The notes under the pieces: model-generated | Seen by the model: the letters and a program-made list of their open reading frames with translations, nothing else | What the model was told of the DNA's origin: nothing | Database searches by the model: none | In this document: piece by piece, positions 42,137 through 51,355 of the stretch | How the letters are laid out: each line of letters starts with the position of its first letter | Position numbering within the stretch: the first letter of the stretch is position 1 | Assembly: GCF_016862915.1 (NCBI RefSeq) | Contig: NZ_BONW01000028.1 | Span: forward strand, 186,001 to 250,000 | DNA from: Plantactinospora endophytica | Lineage (GTDB): Bacteria; Actinomycetota; Actinomycetes; Mycobacteriales; Micromonosporaceae | Length of the DNA: 64,000 nt | Reading direction: 5' to 3' | Program-made: the position numbers and the translations under genes

Positions 42137-45100
42137 GTGGACTTCGCCGCGTTGCTGAAGGCATACCGGGAAAAGGCCGGACTGACCCAGAGCGAACTCG
42201 CCGACCGTACCGGCCTGAGTGCCGCCGCGATCCGCGATCTGGAGCAGCGGCGCAGCCGTGGGCCGCGCACCGGGTCGGTCCGCGCGCTGGCCGTCGCGCT
42301 CGGCCTGAACCCGGCCGAGACCAGGACCTTCCGTGCCGCCGTCGGCCCGGCCCGGCCGGAGACCCGGGTGGCCGAGCCGGACGCGACGGTTCGGGTGGGC
42401 GTACTCGGACCGCTGGTGGTGTACCGGGGTACGACCGAGATGGCGCTCGGCACGGGACGGCATCGGGTGGTACTCGCCCGGCTGGCGCTCACCCCGCGCG
42501 TCGCCGTACACCGCGACGAGCTGATCGACCTGCTCTGGGGCGACCGGGTGCCTCCGTCGGCGGTCAACCTGGTGCAGACCCACGTGAGCCGGCTACGTCG
42601 GCTGCTCTCGCCGGGCGCCGTCGTGCTGACCGCCGGCGGCTACCGGCTGGAGTTGGGCGCCGACGAGGTGGACCAGGCCACCTTCCGGGCGCTGACCGGC
42701 TCCGCGCGGACCGCCGACCGGCCCGACGCCGCGCTCGACCTGCTCGACCAGGCGCTGGGCCTGTGGCGCGGCGAGCCGTGCGCGGACGTCGAGGAGGTAC
42801 GGGGGCATCCGGCGGCAGCGGCGTTGCAGGAGGAACGCGCGACGGCCACGATGCGGCACGCCGACCTGGCCGACGCGCTGTCCCGCAACGACCTGGCGCC
42901 GCCGAGGCTGATCGCGGTGGCCACCGTGCGCCCGCTGGACGAGCCGCTGCACGCCCGGCTTATCACCGCGCTGGGCGCGACCGGCAGGCGGGCGGCGGCG
43001 CTCTCGGCCTACCACGACATCCGGCGGCGGCTCCGCGAGGAGCTCGGCGTCGACCCGGGGACCGAGCTGGCCGAGGCGTACCGGGCGGTGCTCCGACAGG
43101 AACCGGCCGAGGACGCGGCGGTGGACAGTACGCCCCGGCCGTGGCAGGCGCCCGCGCCGCCCGGGGACTTCACCGGCCGGACCGAGGAGGTCGGCACGCT
43201 GCTCGGCCTGCTGTCCCGGCAGCCGACGCCGGTCTGCCTGGTCTCCGGGGTGGCCGGGGTCGGCAAGACCACGCTCGCGCTGCGGGCGGCGCAACTGGTC
43301 CGCTCCGCGTACCCGGACGGCCAGCTCTACATCGACCTGGCCGGCGCCGGCGCACGGCCGCTTTCCCCGGCCGAGGCGCTGGCACGGTTCCTGCGCGCGC
43401 TCGCCGTGGAGGACCGCCGCATTCCCAAGCACCACGAGGAACGCGCGGCGCTCTTCCGCAGCATCACCGCCGAGCGACGGGTGCTGGTGATCCTGGACAA
43501 CGCGCGGGACGCGGCCCAGGTCCGCCCGCTGCTGCCCGGTCCCGGGGGCAGCGTCGCGCTGATCACCAGCCGGTGGCGGCTGCCCGACCTGGCCGGGGTG
43601 GCCGTGGTCGACCTGGCGCCGTTCTCGCCGGACGAGGCGGTCGGGCTGCTCGCCGCCACCGCCGGCGCCGCTCGGGTGGCCGTCGAGCCGGAGGCGGTGG
43701 CCGAGCTGGCCACGGCCTGCGCCGGGCTGCCGATCGCGCTCCGGGTGGCCGGTGCGCGCCTCGCCAACCGTCCGGGCTGGACGGTGCGGGACCTGGTCGA
43801 CCGGCTGGACGACCAGCGTGACCGGTTGGCCGAGCTCCAGGTCGGCGACGTCGGGGTCGCGGCCAGCTTCGCGCTGAGCTACCTGGAGCTTCCGGTACGC
43901 ACGGCTCGCGCGTTCCGGCTGCTCGCGCTGCTGCCCGGCACCGACTTCGTGGCCCCGATCGCCGCCGCCACCCTCGACCTCACCGTGGCGAACACGGTGC
44001 GGGAACTCGAGGACCTGATCGACGGCAACCTGCTGCAACCGGCCGGCGACGGCCGCTACCGCTACCACGACCTGCTCCGGATCTTCGCCCTCGGGCGGCT
44101 GGATGCCGAGGAGCCCGCCGACCGGCGTGCCGAGGCGCTGCGGAACATGCTCGACGGCTATCTCGCCCGGGTGGCCGCAGCGGCAGAGCTGATCTATCCG
44201 AGCATGGTCCGGCTGCCGGTGCCGAACGTGGACACCGGCGCCTTCCGGGACGCCGCCGAGGCAACCGTGTGGCTGGACGCCGAGCTGCCCGCACTGGTCG
44301 CGGCGGTGGAGGAGGCAGCCGAACGGGACGACCACCGTGCGTACGCGTGGCAGCTCGCCGACCAGCTACGCGGCTACTTCTTCGTCCGCCGGCACTCCGC
44401 CGCGTGGCTGGCCACCGGACGGGCCGGACTCACCGCCGCCGAGACGGCCGGCGAGGGGCGGGGCCGGGCGGCGATGCACCAGACCATCGGACAGGCGCTG
44501 TGGTCGCTCGGGCAGGCCGTCGAGGCGCTGGCCGAGTACGAGCAGGCCCTGGCCCTCGCCGAGCGGCATGGGTGGCCGGAAGGGGAGGCGTACCTGCTGC
44601 ACAACATCGGCCTGGTGCAGAAGTTGCTGGGCCGGCTCCCGGAGGCCCGGTCCTGGTACCGGCGGGCGCTCACCGTCAGCCGGGCGTGCGGCTGCATCCA
44701 CGTGGAGGCGGTCACCCTCAACGACCTCGGCGCGATGCTCGTGGACGAGGGCCGGGCCGAGGACGCCGCTGCGCACTTCGCCGCGGCCCTGCGGCTCAAC
44801 GAGGGCCGGGCGGCCGGGCGGCAGTCGGCGGCGGGCAACCGGTCCAACCTGGGCATGGCGCTACGGATGCTCGGGCGGATGGCGGAGGCCCGCGAGCACC
44901 TGGAGGAGGCGTTGGCCTACTTCGTCGAGACCCGGTCGCCCACCGGTCAACTGTGCGTGCTGGACGAGCTGAGCCAGATGTACGCGGCGCTGGGCGAGCA
45001 CGACGCCGCGGTGGACACGGCCCGCCGTGCGCTGGCGCTCACCAGGACGACCGGGGACCAGCGGGCCCAGGCGGAGCTGCTGTTCACGCTCGGGGACGCC

Positions 45101-45349
45101 CTGCTCAGTGCCCACTCCCTCGCCGAGGCGGAGCGCTGCTTCGGCGAGGCGTACGCGCTGGGCGAGCGGCTGGGCTATCCGTTGCTGCGGATCCGGGCCG
45201 GTCTCGGGTTGGCCCGCGCCGAGCTGGCCGCCGGACGCGGGGTCGAGGCCCTGCTGCGGGCGCGGGCCATGCGCGCCGAGGCGGTGACCGCCGACTTCAC
45301 GAACCTGGCCGAGGAGGCCGACCAGATCCTCGGCAGTGCCGTCCGCTGA
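42137..45349 (+). CDS. SARP-family regulator with N-terminal XRE domain, NB-ARC and TPRs
   Basis: This large regulator of about 1070 residues starts with GTG at 42137. The order is an XRE helix-turn-helix (residues 1-65, LLKAYREKAGLTQSELADRTG), an OmpR-type winged helix and BTAD (about 85-320), an NB-ARC ATPase with P-loop GVAGVGKTT near residue 372 and VLVILDNARD, and a C-terminal TPR array (about 760-1060). The combination of XRE plus SARP is seen in some actinomycete regulators. Frames further upstream to 41777 are not supported by a ribosome binding site. It is divergent from the shorter SARP; both could regulate secondary metabolism, perhaps the cluster to the right. Confidence 0.9.
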   Translation: MDFAALLKAYREKAGLTQSELADRTGLSAAAIRDLEQRRSRGPRTGSVRALAVALGLNPAETRTFRAAVGPARPETRVAEPDATVRVGVLGPLVVYRGTTEMALGTGRHRVVLARLALTPRVAVHRDELIDLLWGDRVPPSAVNLVQTHVSRLRRLLSPGAVVLTAGGYRLELGADEVDQATFRALTGSARTADRPDAALDLLDQALGLWRGEPCADVEEVRGHPAAAALQEERATATMRHADLADALSRNDLAPPRLIAVATVRPLDEPLHARLITALGATGRRAAALSAYHDIRRRLREELGVDPGTELAEAYRAVLRQEPAEDAAVDSTPRPWQAPAPPGDFTGRTEEVGTLLGLLSRQPTPVCLVSGVAGVGKTTLALRAAQLVRSAYPDGQLYIDLAGAGARPLSPAEALARFLRALAVEDRRIPKHHEERAALFRSITAERRVLVILDNARDAAQVRPLLPGPGGSVALITSRWRLPDLAGVAVVDLAPFSPDEAVGLLAATAGAARVAVEPEAVAELATACAGLPIALRVAGARLANRPGWTVRDLVDRLDDQRDRLAELQVGDVGVAASFALSYLELPVRTARAFRLLALLPGTDFVAPIAAATLDLTVANTVRELEDLIDGNLLQPAGDGRYRYHDLLRIFALGRLDAEEPADRRAEALRNMLDGYLARVAAAAELIYPSMVRLPVPNVDTGAFRDAAEATVWLDAELPALVAAVEEAAERDDHRAYAWQLADQLRGYFFVRRHSAAWLATGRAGLTAAETAGEGRGRAAMHQTIGQALWSLGQAVEALAEYEQALALAERHGWPEGEAYLLHNIGLVQKLLGRLPEARSWYRRALTVSRACGCIHVEAVTLNDLGAMLVDEGRAEDAAAHFAAALRLNEGRAAGRQSAAGNRSNLGMALRMLGRMAEAREHLEEALAYFVETRSPTGQLCVLDELSQMYAALGEHDAAVDTARRALALTRTTGDQRAQAELLFTLGDALLSAHSLAEAERCFGEAYALGERLGYPLLRIRAGLGLARAELAAGRGVEALLRARAMRAEAVTADFTNLAEEADQILGSAVR

Positions 45350-45570
45350 CGAAGTGACAGGGTGTGGTTCTGCCGTGCCTTCTGCCCCGATGGCGGGATG
45401 GAGGCCGGCGACCGCGCCGACCCCGCAGGCGGCGGCGAGCCGGAGGTCGGCCGCCGATGGCGGTTGTTCGGGTACGTTCTGGAGCTGTTGTCGTTTCCGT
45501 CCATGACGGCCGCCCCCGCCGCGATCTAGCGTGGACCCGGCAACTCGCCCGAGCATGAGGAGACAGCACG

Positions 45571-46146
45571 ATGCGTAAGTTGGTATACACCGGTTTCATG
45601 TCGCTCGACGGCGTCGTGGACTCGCCCGGCGGGCCGGCGGAGGGGCACCGCAGCGGCGGTTGGGTGGTCAAGGACCTCGAGTTCGTCCCGGAAGCCTGGT
45701 CGCTGAAGGGCGAGGAACTCGCCGACACGACGGCGCTGATGTTCGGCCGTTCCAGCTACGAGGCGTTCGCACCGGTCTGGCCCGGCTCGGAGGACCACGC
45801 CAGCTACAAGGACCTGCCCAAGTACGTGGTGTCGACCACGCTGTCCGACGACGCCCTCGTCGACGGGTGGGGGCCGACGACGATTCTGCGTTCGACCGAA
45901 GACGTCGCCGCGCTCAAGGAGGGCGAGGGCGGCGCAATCTTCATCCACGGGAGCGCGGAGCTGGCTCGGCGGCTGTCGGACGCGGGCCTGATCGACCAGT
46001 ACAACCTGCTCGTCTTCCCGGTGCTGCTCGGTGCCGGGAAGAGCCTGTTCGGCCGGGCCGACCGGGACAAGCACATGCTGAGGCTGCGGGAGTCGGAGAG
46101 CTACTCGAACGGGATCCTGAAGCTGGTCTACGACGTCGCGCGCTGA
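45571..46146 (+). CDS. RibD C-terminal / dihydrofolate reductase-family protein
   Basis: This 191-residue protein has the reductase fold of dihydrofolate reductase and RibD. It begins RKLVYTGFMSLDGVVDSPGG, as in the YyaP/YwjB type, and has MFGRSSYEAFAPVW, TTLSDDALVDGWG and IFIHGSAELARRL, the last near the NADPH site. Such proteins are usually orphan reductases with unknown substrates. The ATG follows GAGGAGACAGC. Its 3' end overlaps the AraC-type gene on the opposite strand by 19 bases. Confidence 0.9.
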   Translation: MRKLVYTGFMSLDGVVDSPGGPAEGHRSGGWVVKDLEFVPEAWSLKGEELADTTALMFGRSSYEAFAPVWPGSEDHASYKDLPKYVVSTTLSDDALVDGWGPTTILRSTEDVAALKEGEGGAIFIHGSAELARRLSDAGLIDQYNLLVFPVLLGAGKSLFGRADRDKHMLRLRESESYSNGILKLVYDVAR

Positions 46147-46838
46147 TCCAGGTCGAGGGCGATCGGGCCGCCGACGCCGTCGCGCAGTTGCCTGACGGTG
46201 CGTCCGACGTAGCAGCGCAGTGCCCGGGCCAGGTGCGGCTCGTCGAAGTAGTCGAGCTTGGCGACGACGTCGGCGGCCGGGGCGCCGGCAGCCAGCAGCT
46301 CCGCCGCCGTACGGGCCCGTTCGATCTGCCGGACCGCGCCCCGGGTCAGTCCGGTCGCGGCGCGGAACCGGCGTTCGACGGTGCGTCCCGAGACGGCCGG
46401 GCGGTGCCCCCGCAGCAGGTCGGCGACGAGCAGGTCGCGGACCACGGCCCCGGCCCGGACGAGACGGTCGACCAGGGCCTCGGCGTCGTCGGGGCCGGGC
46501 GTCTCCCAGCGCGCGCCGTCGAGCCGGAACGTCCCGCGGGTGGTGTCGGGCAGCCCGATGCCGCCGTCGACCAGGGCCGGCGCGGGTATGGCCCGCAACG
46601 AGGTGCCCAGGGCGAACTCGATGCCCGTGAAGGTCGCGCCCTCCGGCACCGGCGCCGTGCTGGTCCGGGTCTCGGGACCGGTGATCCCCGCGTACGTCCG
46701 GCCAGCCTGCTCCCAGAACACCAGGCCCCAACGCACCCCCGCGACGGACGTCATCGAGGTGACCTGTTCGCTGGTGCAGGTCCAGACGCTGTCGACCCAG
46801 GGCGAGTCGGACCGACGCGTCTCGAACCGCAGTTCCAC
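46128..46838 (-). CDS. AraC-family transcriptional regulator
   Basis: This 236-residue regulator has an N-terminal AraC-type sensing half of DUF6597-like pattern (RWGLVFWEQAGRTYAGITGP, FTGIEFALGTSL) and a C-terminal DNA-binding half with SGRTVERRFRAATGLTRGAV and DVVAKLDYFDEPHLARAL. The ATG at 46838 is followed by ELRFETRRS. It overlaps the RibD-C-type gene at its 3' end, a convergent arrangement that can cause mutual interference. Its target is not known. Confidence 0.85.
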   Translation of the reverse strand: MELRFETRRSDSPWVDSVWTCTSEQVTSMTSVAGVRWGLVFWEQAGRTYAGITGPETRTSTAPVPEGATFTGIEFALGTSLRAIPAPALVDGGIGLPDTTRGTFRLDGARWETPGPDDAEALVDRLVRAGAVVRDLLVADLLRGHRPAVSGRTVERRFRAATGLTRGAVRQIERARTAAELLAAGAPAADVVAKLDYFDEPHLARALRCYVGRTVRQLRDGVGGPIALDLDQRATS

Positions 46839-46931
46839 GGGCGAAGGATACGCCGTTTCGCGTCCTGGACGCCTGCCTGACCGCGCGGGTTGTGCGGGGC
46901 CGAGTTCCGTCGCGACAGCGCCAGGACAACA

Positions 46932-46969
46932 CGTGCGCCGGCCACCACTCCGGTGATGGCCGGCGCACG
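46932..46969 (-). terminator. Strong hairpin downstream of the PhoX gene
   Basis: A 13-bp perfect stem (CGTGCGCCGGCCA at 46932-46944 and its complement at 46957-46969) with a 12-base loop. Read leftward it stands 130 bases after the PhoX-like stop and is followed by TGTTGTCC. Confidence 0.7.
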
Positions 46970-47097
46970 CTTTCGTAGCCGCCGAACTCGTTCGGACGGC
47001 CGGGCTCCAGGTCCCCCCGGTGGAGCGCTCCGGCTACGGAAGCCGGCCGCGTGCGGAGGGCGGCCCGTCGAGGAGCCCGGCCGCCAGGAGCGAGCTG

Positions 47098-48552
47098 CTA
47101 GCCCAGGTACTTCTCCCACGGGCCGGTGATGGCCAGGGTGAGGCCGGGGTCCTGCATGTTGACGAACAGCACCTTGCCGTCGGCGGTGAAGGTCGGCCCG
47201 CAGAACTCCGAGTCGTTGAGCTGGTTGCGGGCGATCGCGTACGTCGGGCCGCCCGGGACCGCGCTGAGCACGTGCGAGGCGCCCGAGCCGTCCTCGGCGA
47301 GCACGAGGCTTCCCCACGGGGTGACGGTCACGTTGTCCGGGCCGTCGAAGGTGATGTCGGTGTACTTGACCGGCGTCCCCTCCTCGGAGGCGGTCTGGTG
47401 CGGGAAGTACGTCACCAGCTCGATGGTCTGGGCCTTGTAGTTGTAGAACCAGACCATGCCGTCGTGCGGAGCCGCGTCCGCCGGCAGGTCACCCTCCTCC
47501 CAGGCGTAGGAGTTGACCACGTACACGCCCTCGTCGGTGCCCCACACGCCCTCGAACTTGCGTCCGCGGGTGACCTGGCCGTCGGCGAACTGCTCGCGTA
47601 CGGGCTCGTTCCGCGCGTCGCGGTCGGGCACCTCGATCCACCGCACCGGGAACGGCCGGCCGAGCTGGGCGGAGGTCAGGTAGGCGACGTCCGGCAGCAC
47701 CGAGCCGTCGTCCATGATGATCTGCATCGCGGCGAGGACGCCGGCGTTCGGTGCGAGGCGGGTGAGCACACCGGGACCCAGTTTGACTCCGCGCGGCGCC
47801 GACCAGCGGTAGAAGAGGCCGTTGGGCCCGTCGGCGTCCTCGGAGAGGTAGATCGCGGTGCGGTCCTTGTCGACCGCCAGGGCCTCGTGGGAGTAGCGGC
47901 CCAGGCACTTGACCGGCCTCGGGTCCGCGCTCCCGTCGGCCCAGACTTCGAAGACGTAGCCGTGGTCCTTCTGGAAGACGCCGGACCGGCCGTCCTCCTC
48001 CCACTCGTCTCCGGCCCGGTCCTCGGTCTCCTCGCAGGTGAGCCAGGTCCCCCAGGGGGTCGGCCCGCCGGCGCAGTTGGAGATGGTGCCGGAGAGGGCG
48101 ACGAACTCACCGAGGTTCCGGCCCGCACGGTCAGTCTTGATCACGGTGCAACCACCGGCGTCGACGGCGCCTGGGTCGTAGACCGTGCCCTTGACGTGCG
48201 GTACGCCGAACTCGGCGCCCGGGTCGATCTCGTGGTTCTGGATCAGGTGGTACCGGCCGTGGCCGGCGTCGTAGACGGCCATGCCGTCGTGGTCGGCCGG
48301 GGTGACACCCTGGCCGCGGTCGAGCCGGGTGACGCCGGTCCGGGTGACGACGGTGTAACTGAAGCCCTCGGGCAGGGCCAGGATGCCGTCGGGGTCGTCG
48401 ACGAGTGGCGGGAAGGGCACGTGGCCGGACTTGACCGGCGGGTGAGGGCGGCCCGGGCTGGCCTGAGCCAGGGACGGCAGGCCCCCGGCGACGGCAAGGC
48501 CCACACCGGCGGCGGCACCGCCGGCGAGAAAGGTACGACGAGAGGAAGGCAC
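47098..48552 (-). CDS. PhoX-like phosphatase (DUF839), Tat-exported
   Basis: This 484-residue secreted protein of the PhoX-type alkaline phosphatase family has a Tat signal (SSRRTFLAGGAAAGVGL). Family segments include YHLIQNHEIDPGAEFG, NCAGGPTPWGTWLTCEET, GRYSHEALAVDKDRTAIYL and SEDADGPNGLFYRW. It is longer and closer to classical DUF839 members than the paralogue at 25834-26994. The start ATG has GGAGC upstream. It stands alone, followed by a strong hairpin. Expression under phosphate limitation is plausible, but no PHO box was identified. Confidence 0.88.
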   Translation of the reverse strand: MPSSRRTFLAGGAAAGVGLAVAGGLPSLAQASPGRPHPPVKSGHVPFPPLVDDPDGILALPEGFSYTVVTRTGVTRLDRGQGVTPADHDGMAVYDAGHGRYHLIQNHEIDPGAEFGVPHVKGTVYDPGAVDAGGCTVIKTDRAGRNLGEFVALSGTISNCAGGPTPWGTWLTCEETEDRAGDEWEEDGRSGVFQKDHGYVFEVWADGSADPRPVKCLGRYSHEALAVDKDRTAIYLSEDADGPNGLFYRWSAPRGVKLGPGVLTRLAPNAGVLAAMQIIMDDGSVLPDVAYLTSAQLGRPFPVRWIEVPDRDARNEPVREQFADGQVTRGRKFEGVWGTDEGVYVVNSYAWEEGDLPADAAPHDGMVWFYNYKAQTIELVTYFPHQTASEEGTPVKYTDITFDGPDNVTVTPWGSLVLAEDGSGASHVLSAVPGGPTYAIARNQLNDSEFCGPTFTADGKVLFVNMQDPGLTLAITGPWEKYLG

Positions 48553-49150
48553 GTGGGATCAGCTCCTGGTCAGGACTGGGACGACTGACACCCAACTCCT
48601 GTGGGCGAACACCGACACGTCAGCCATGGGATGGGTTGGTGACATCGGAGTAAAGAATCAGGGTCGCGCACGTCCCGCCAGGCGCCTCGTACCTCCTCGT
48701 CCCGTTCGGCACCCGGTGCGTTCCCACGGACAGCCGTTCCAAGATCAGCCTGCTACGTGACCAGCGGCTGAGGGGTTTGCGGTATCCGCCGTACTCACGG
48801 ATCACCCGGAAGCCGAGCCGCTCGTACAGCAACCGCGTGCGACTCGGATGAAGCCGATCTGAAGCCGCCGTTCGGTTGACTGTCAGCAGTCGTCGGCGGG
48901 GGAGGACGACGAGTCGTCGCGGCGGCGGGGTTCGGCCGGTCCGGACCGCGCCGAGGTGCCGGCGCGTGGCACCGGGTGACCGGTCCGAGGTGCGTCGTGG
49001 GTTCGATCCGGCCGTGCTCGCCGGGCACCGGCCGGGGTCGGCCGCTGGTCCACCCGGCGTGTGCCCGCCCCCGCCTGGTGAGGCCCGGCGCGACCGACCG
49101 GCAGCAACTCCGCCGGTACGGGCGTCGGTCCACGAAGGGAGGGCGCCGGT
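48553..49150. other. Intergenic region with a gene remnant
   Basis: These 598 bases have no intact gene on either strand. A minus-strand fragment of an acetyltransferase occurs at 48765-48850. The right part leads to the StrR-type gene, with GGAGGG (49138-49143) just before its start. I saw no tRNA and no insertion-sequence ends. Confidence 0.5.
48765..48850 (-). pseudogene. Remnant of a GNAT acetyltransferase
   Basis: Read on the minus strand the DNA encodes TRLLYERLGFRVIREYGGYR, which is the typical C-terminal strand and helix of a GNAT-family acetyltransferase. No acetyl-CoA-binding part precedes it in frame, so only the tail remains. It may mark a junction where sequence was lost near the left edge of the biosynthetic cluster. 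Confidence 0.4.
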
Positions 49151-50347
49151 ATGACCGAGTCCATGGGTACGCGCGCGATCACCACGTTGCCGCCGTGCCA
49201 CCACCCCGGGCGCCCGGTGCTCGTACCGGTCGCCGCGCCGCGCGGAGCGGAGCGGGAACTTCCCCGTACCGCGACGGTGAACCGCCCGGCCGCCTGGGCT
49301 CGTCCGCCTGGTCCGGGCGGCGCGCTCTCGACGCACCAACCGTCCGTCGATCACCGGCCGACGGTGCTGGTGGAGGTGGCCAGGCTCGGCATCGCCGACT
49401 CGCCCCGGCTGGCGGGGGAGGATCCGGACCACGTGCGGCTGCTCGCCGGCATCGAGGCGTCGTTGCCGCCGATCCTGGTGCATCGGCCGACGATGCGGGT
49501 GATCGACGGGGTGCACCGGCTGCGGGCCGCCCAGTTCCGCGGTGACGAGCGGATCGCGGCCGTCTTCTTCGAGGGTGACGCGGCGGCGGCGTTCGTCCGG
49601 GCGGTCGAGGAGAACACCGCGCACGGCCTGCCACTGTCGCTGTCCGACCGGGAGGCGGCTGCCACGCGAATCGTAGGGTCCCATCCGCACTGGTCGGACC
49701 GGGCCATCGCGACGGCCACCGGGCTGGCCGCCAGAACGGTCGCCGGGATCCGGAGCCGTGCAACTGCGGCGGATCCGCAGTTGCACGTCCGACTGGGCCG
49801 GGACGGTCGGGTGCGGCCGGTCGACATCGGCACCGGCAGGCGGCGTGCGGCCGAGTTCATCAGAGCCAACCCGGACGCATCACTGCGCCAGGTCGCGAAG
49901 GTGGTCGGCGTCTCGCCGGGCACCGTACGCGACGTCCGGGAACGGCTCCGCAAGGGACTCGATCCGGTCCCGGCCGGCGCCCGGAACCCGAGCGGGTCGG
50001 CGCGGGCAGTCGGCCCGCCCCGTCGGTTGCCGGACCGGGTCGCGCCGGAGTCGCAGCGGGAGCGGTTGCGCAACCTCGCCCGGGACCCGGCGCTGCGGCA
50101 CACCACCGTGGGCCGGGAGGTGATCCGTTGGCTCGACGTGCACCTGATCGGCACCGAGGACTGGGCGGACCTGCTGGACGCGGTGCCGCCGCACTGCGCG
50201 TACCTCATCGCGGAGATGGCGCTGGACTGCGCGGCTGCGTGGCGCGAGCTGGCCGGCGGGCTCGAACGTCGGATCCAGGCCACGGGCGAACTTGATCCGG
50301 GCGGTGCCGACGGCGTACCGGAGGCTGCGACGAGGGTGGGCAGGTGA
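49151..50347 (+). CDS. StrR-type pathway-specific regulator (ParB-like)
   Basis: This 398-residue protein belongs to the StrR/NovG group of antibiotic-pathway activators with a ParB-like N-terminal part. It shows SPRLAGEDPDHVRLLAGIEA, LPPILVHRPTMRVIDGVHRL and FFEGDAAAAFVRAVEENTAH, all very close to the conserved StrR core, followed by helix-turn-helix segments (WSDRAIATATGLAARTVAGI, SLRQVAKVVGVSPGTVRDVR). The ATG follows GGAGGG. It overlaps the downstream N-oxygenase gene (GTGA). Such regulators bind inverted repeats in promoters of their own gene cluster. It marks the probable left end of a biosynthetic cluster. Confidence 0.9.
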   Translation: MTESMGTRAITTLPPCHHPGRPVLVPVAAPRGAERELPRTATVNRPAAWARPPGPGGALSTHQPSVDHRPTVLVEVARLGIADSPRLAGEDPDHVRLLAGIEASLPPILVHRPTMRVIDGVHRLRAAQFRGDERIAAVFFEGDAAAAFVRAVEENTAHGLPLSLSDREAAATRIVGSHPHWSDRAIATATGLAARTVAGIRSRATAADPQLHVRLGRDGRVRPVDIGTGRRRAAEFIRANPDASLRQVAKVVGVSPGTVRDVRERLRKGLDPVPAGARNPSGSARAVGPPRRLPDRVAPESQRERLRNLARDPALRHTTVGREVIRWLDVHLIGTEDWADLLDAVPPHCAYLIAEMALDCAAAWRELAGGLERRIQATGELDPGGADGVPEAATRVGR

Positions 50348-51117
50348 AGCCGCTGTCCGGGGAAACATCGTTGCCCGGCTCGGCAGCGGACGCCGGACCG
50401 GTGCCGGACGGTGTGCGGCGCCTGGTCGAGGCGCAGCTTCGAGCCCTCGTGCTGGACGGTCCGTTTCCCTGCCTGGGCGCGCGGTCGGCGTTCCGGGTGG
50501 GCAGCTATCTGTTCAACGTCCACCACGAGCTGGGCGCGGCGGGAAGCACCCGGAGCCTCGCTGCCGACCTCCGCCACTTCCGAGAGGTGCGGCGCCGGAT
50601 GGGCGACCTCTACACGTACGTGGGGAGCTTCCTGGAGCCCCGCGTGGTCGGCGACGAGCGGGACTGGGACCGACTGGTGTGGGGCGTGCTCCAGGACCTG
50701 CACGACCTGGACGACGAGCCGTGGGATGTCCGGTACTCGACCGATCCCGGTCGCGCCGACTTCGCGTTCTCGTTCGCCGGGCTCGGGCATCTGGTGGTGA
50801 CGCTCTATCCCGGCGCGTCCCGGTACGCCCGCCGCTTCGCGTGGCCGACGCTGATATTCAATCCGCCGGAGCAGGACCGGGCGAAGTTTCCCTCCGACGA
50901 GGAGTTCCTGCGGTTCCAGGACAAGATCCGCGAGCGTGATGCCCGGTTGCAGGGATCCGTCAACCCGTCCCTGCCGGACACGCTGGACGATCCGCAGGCG
51001 CCGGGATTCTCCGGTGCGCCGGTCGACCCGGACTGGAACTGTCCATTGCAGATCCGCGACGGGGGCGTCCCGGCGCGGCGAGAGACAGCGCCGGGTCCGA
51101 TTCCGTCCGACCGCTGA
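50344..51117 (+). CDS. YqcI/YcgG-family heme protein, possible N-oxygenase
   Basis: The 257-residue protein matches the YqcI/YcgG family: FPCLGARSAFRVGSYLF, RRRMGDLYTYVGSF, WDRLVWGVLQDLHDLDD, YPGASRYARRFAWPTLIFNP, RERDARLQGSVNPSL and the C-terminal DWNCPLQI. Members in natural-product clusters have been reported as heme-dependent enzymes that oxidise amine or guanidine nitrogens, for example in guanitoxin, belactosin/hormaomycin and cycloserine pathways; that link is from memory. Here the substrate may be an arginine-derived unit of the cluster. The GTG start overlaps the StrR-type stop. A hairpin follows, so these two form a short operon. Confidence 0.85.
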   Translation: MKPLSGETSLPGSAADAGPVPDGVRRLVEAQLRALVLDGPFPCLGARSAFRVGSYLFNVHHELGAAGSTRSLAADLRHFREVRRRMGDLYTYVGSFLEPRVVGDERDWDRLVWGVLQDLHDLDDEPWDVRYSTDPGRADFAFSFAGLGHLVVTLYPGASRYARRFAWPTLIFNPPEQDRAKFPSDEEFLRFQDKIRERDARLQGSVNPSLPDTLDDPQAPGFSGAPVDPDWNCPLQIRDGGVPARRETAPGPIPSDR

Positions 51118-51137
51118 TCGCTCGACGGAGAATGTGC

Positions 51138-51153
51138 CCCGCCGCACGGCGGG
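51138..51153 (+). terminator. Small hairpin after the N-oxygenase gene
   Basis: CCCGCCG and CGGCGGG form a 6-7 bp stem with a very short loop, 20 bases after the stop. The rest of 51118-51355 has no gene. Confidence 0.4.
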
Positions 51154-51294
51154 CGCCCGGACCGGTGTGGGACCGCAATTTCCTACCATTCTGATGGGTT
51201 GTGCCGTGCCTGCTCGTGAACCAGCGACAATCCGCACCCGGACAGTTCGGGCCGGAAATTGTGCGGCCGTTCGTGTGCGACCACGTCACCGACC

Positions 51295-51325
51295 TTGACC
51301 GACGCCGATCCGGCTGAGTTACATA
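51295..51325 (+). promoter_or_regulatory. Candidate promoter of the main biosynthetic operon
   Basis: TTGACC (51295-51300) and TACATA (51320-51325) with a 19-base spacer stand 31 bases before the TTG start at 51356. It is AT-richer than its surroundings. The ribosome binding site GGGGGAG follows at 51344-51350. I could not find a clear StrR-type inverted repeat here. Confidence 0.45.
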
Positions 51326-51355
51326 ACAGCGTCGACGTGAAACGGGGGAGTTACA

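Noticed and set aside
48620-49786. A 388-codon minus-strand frame
   Set aside because: Only the acetyltransferase-like fragment near its end looks like real protein; the rest is antisense to the StrR-type gene.
51118-51355. Search for a StrR-type inverted repeat or a precursor peptide gene before the main operon
   Set aside because: No GTTCGAC...GTCGAAC-like pair and no short ORF with a good ribosome binding site and start were found.
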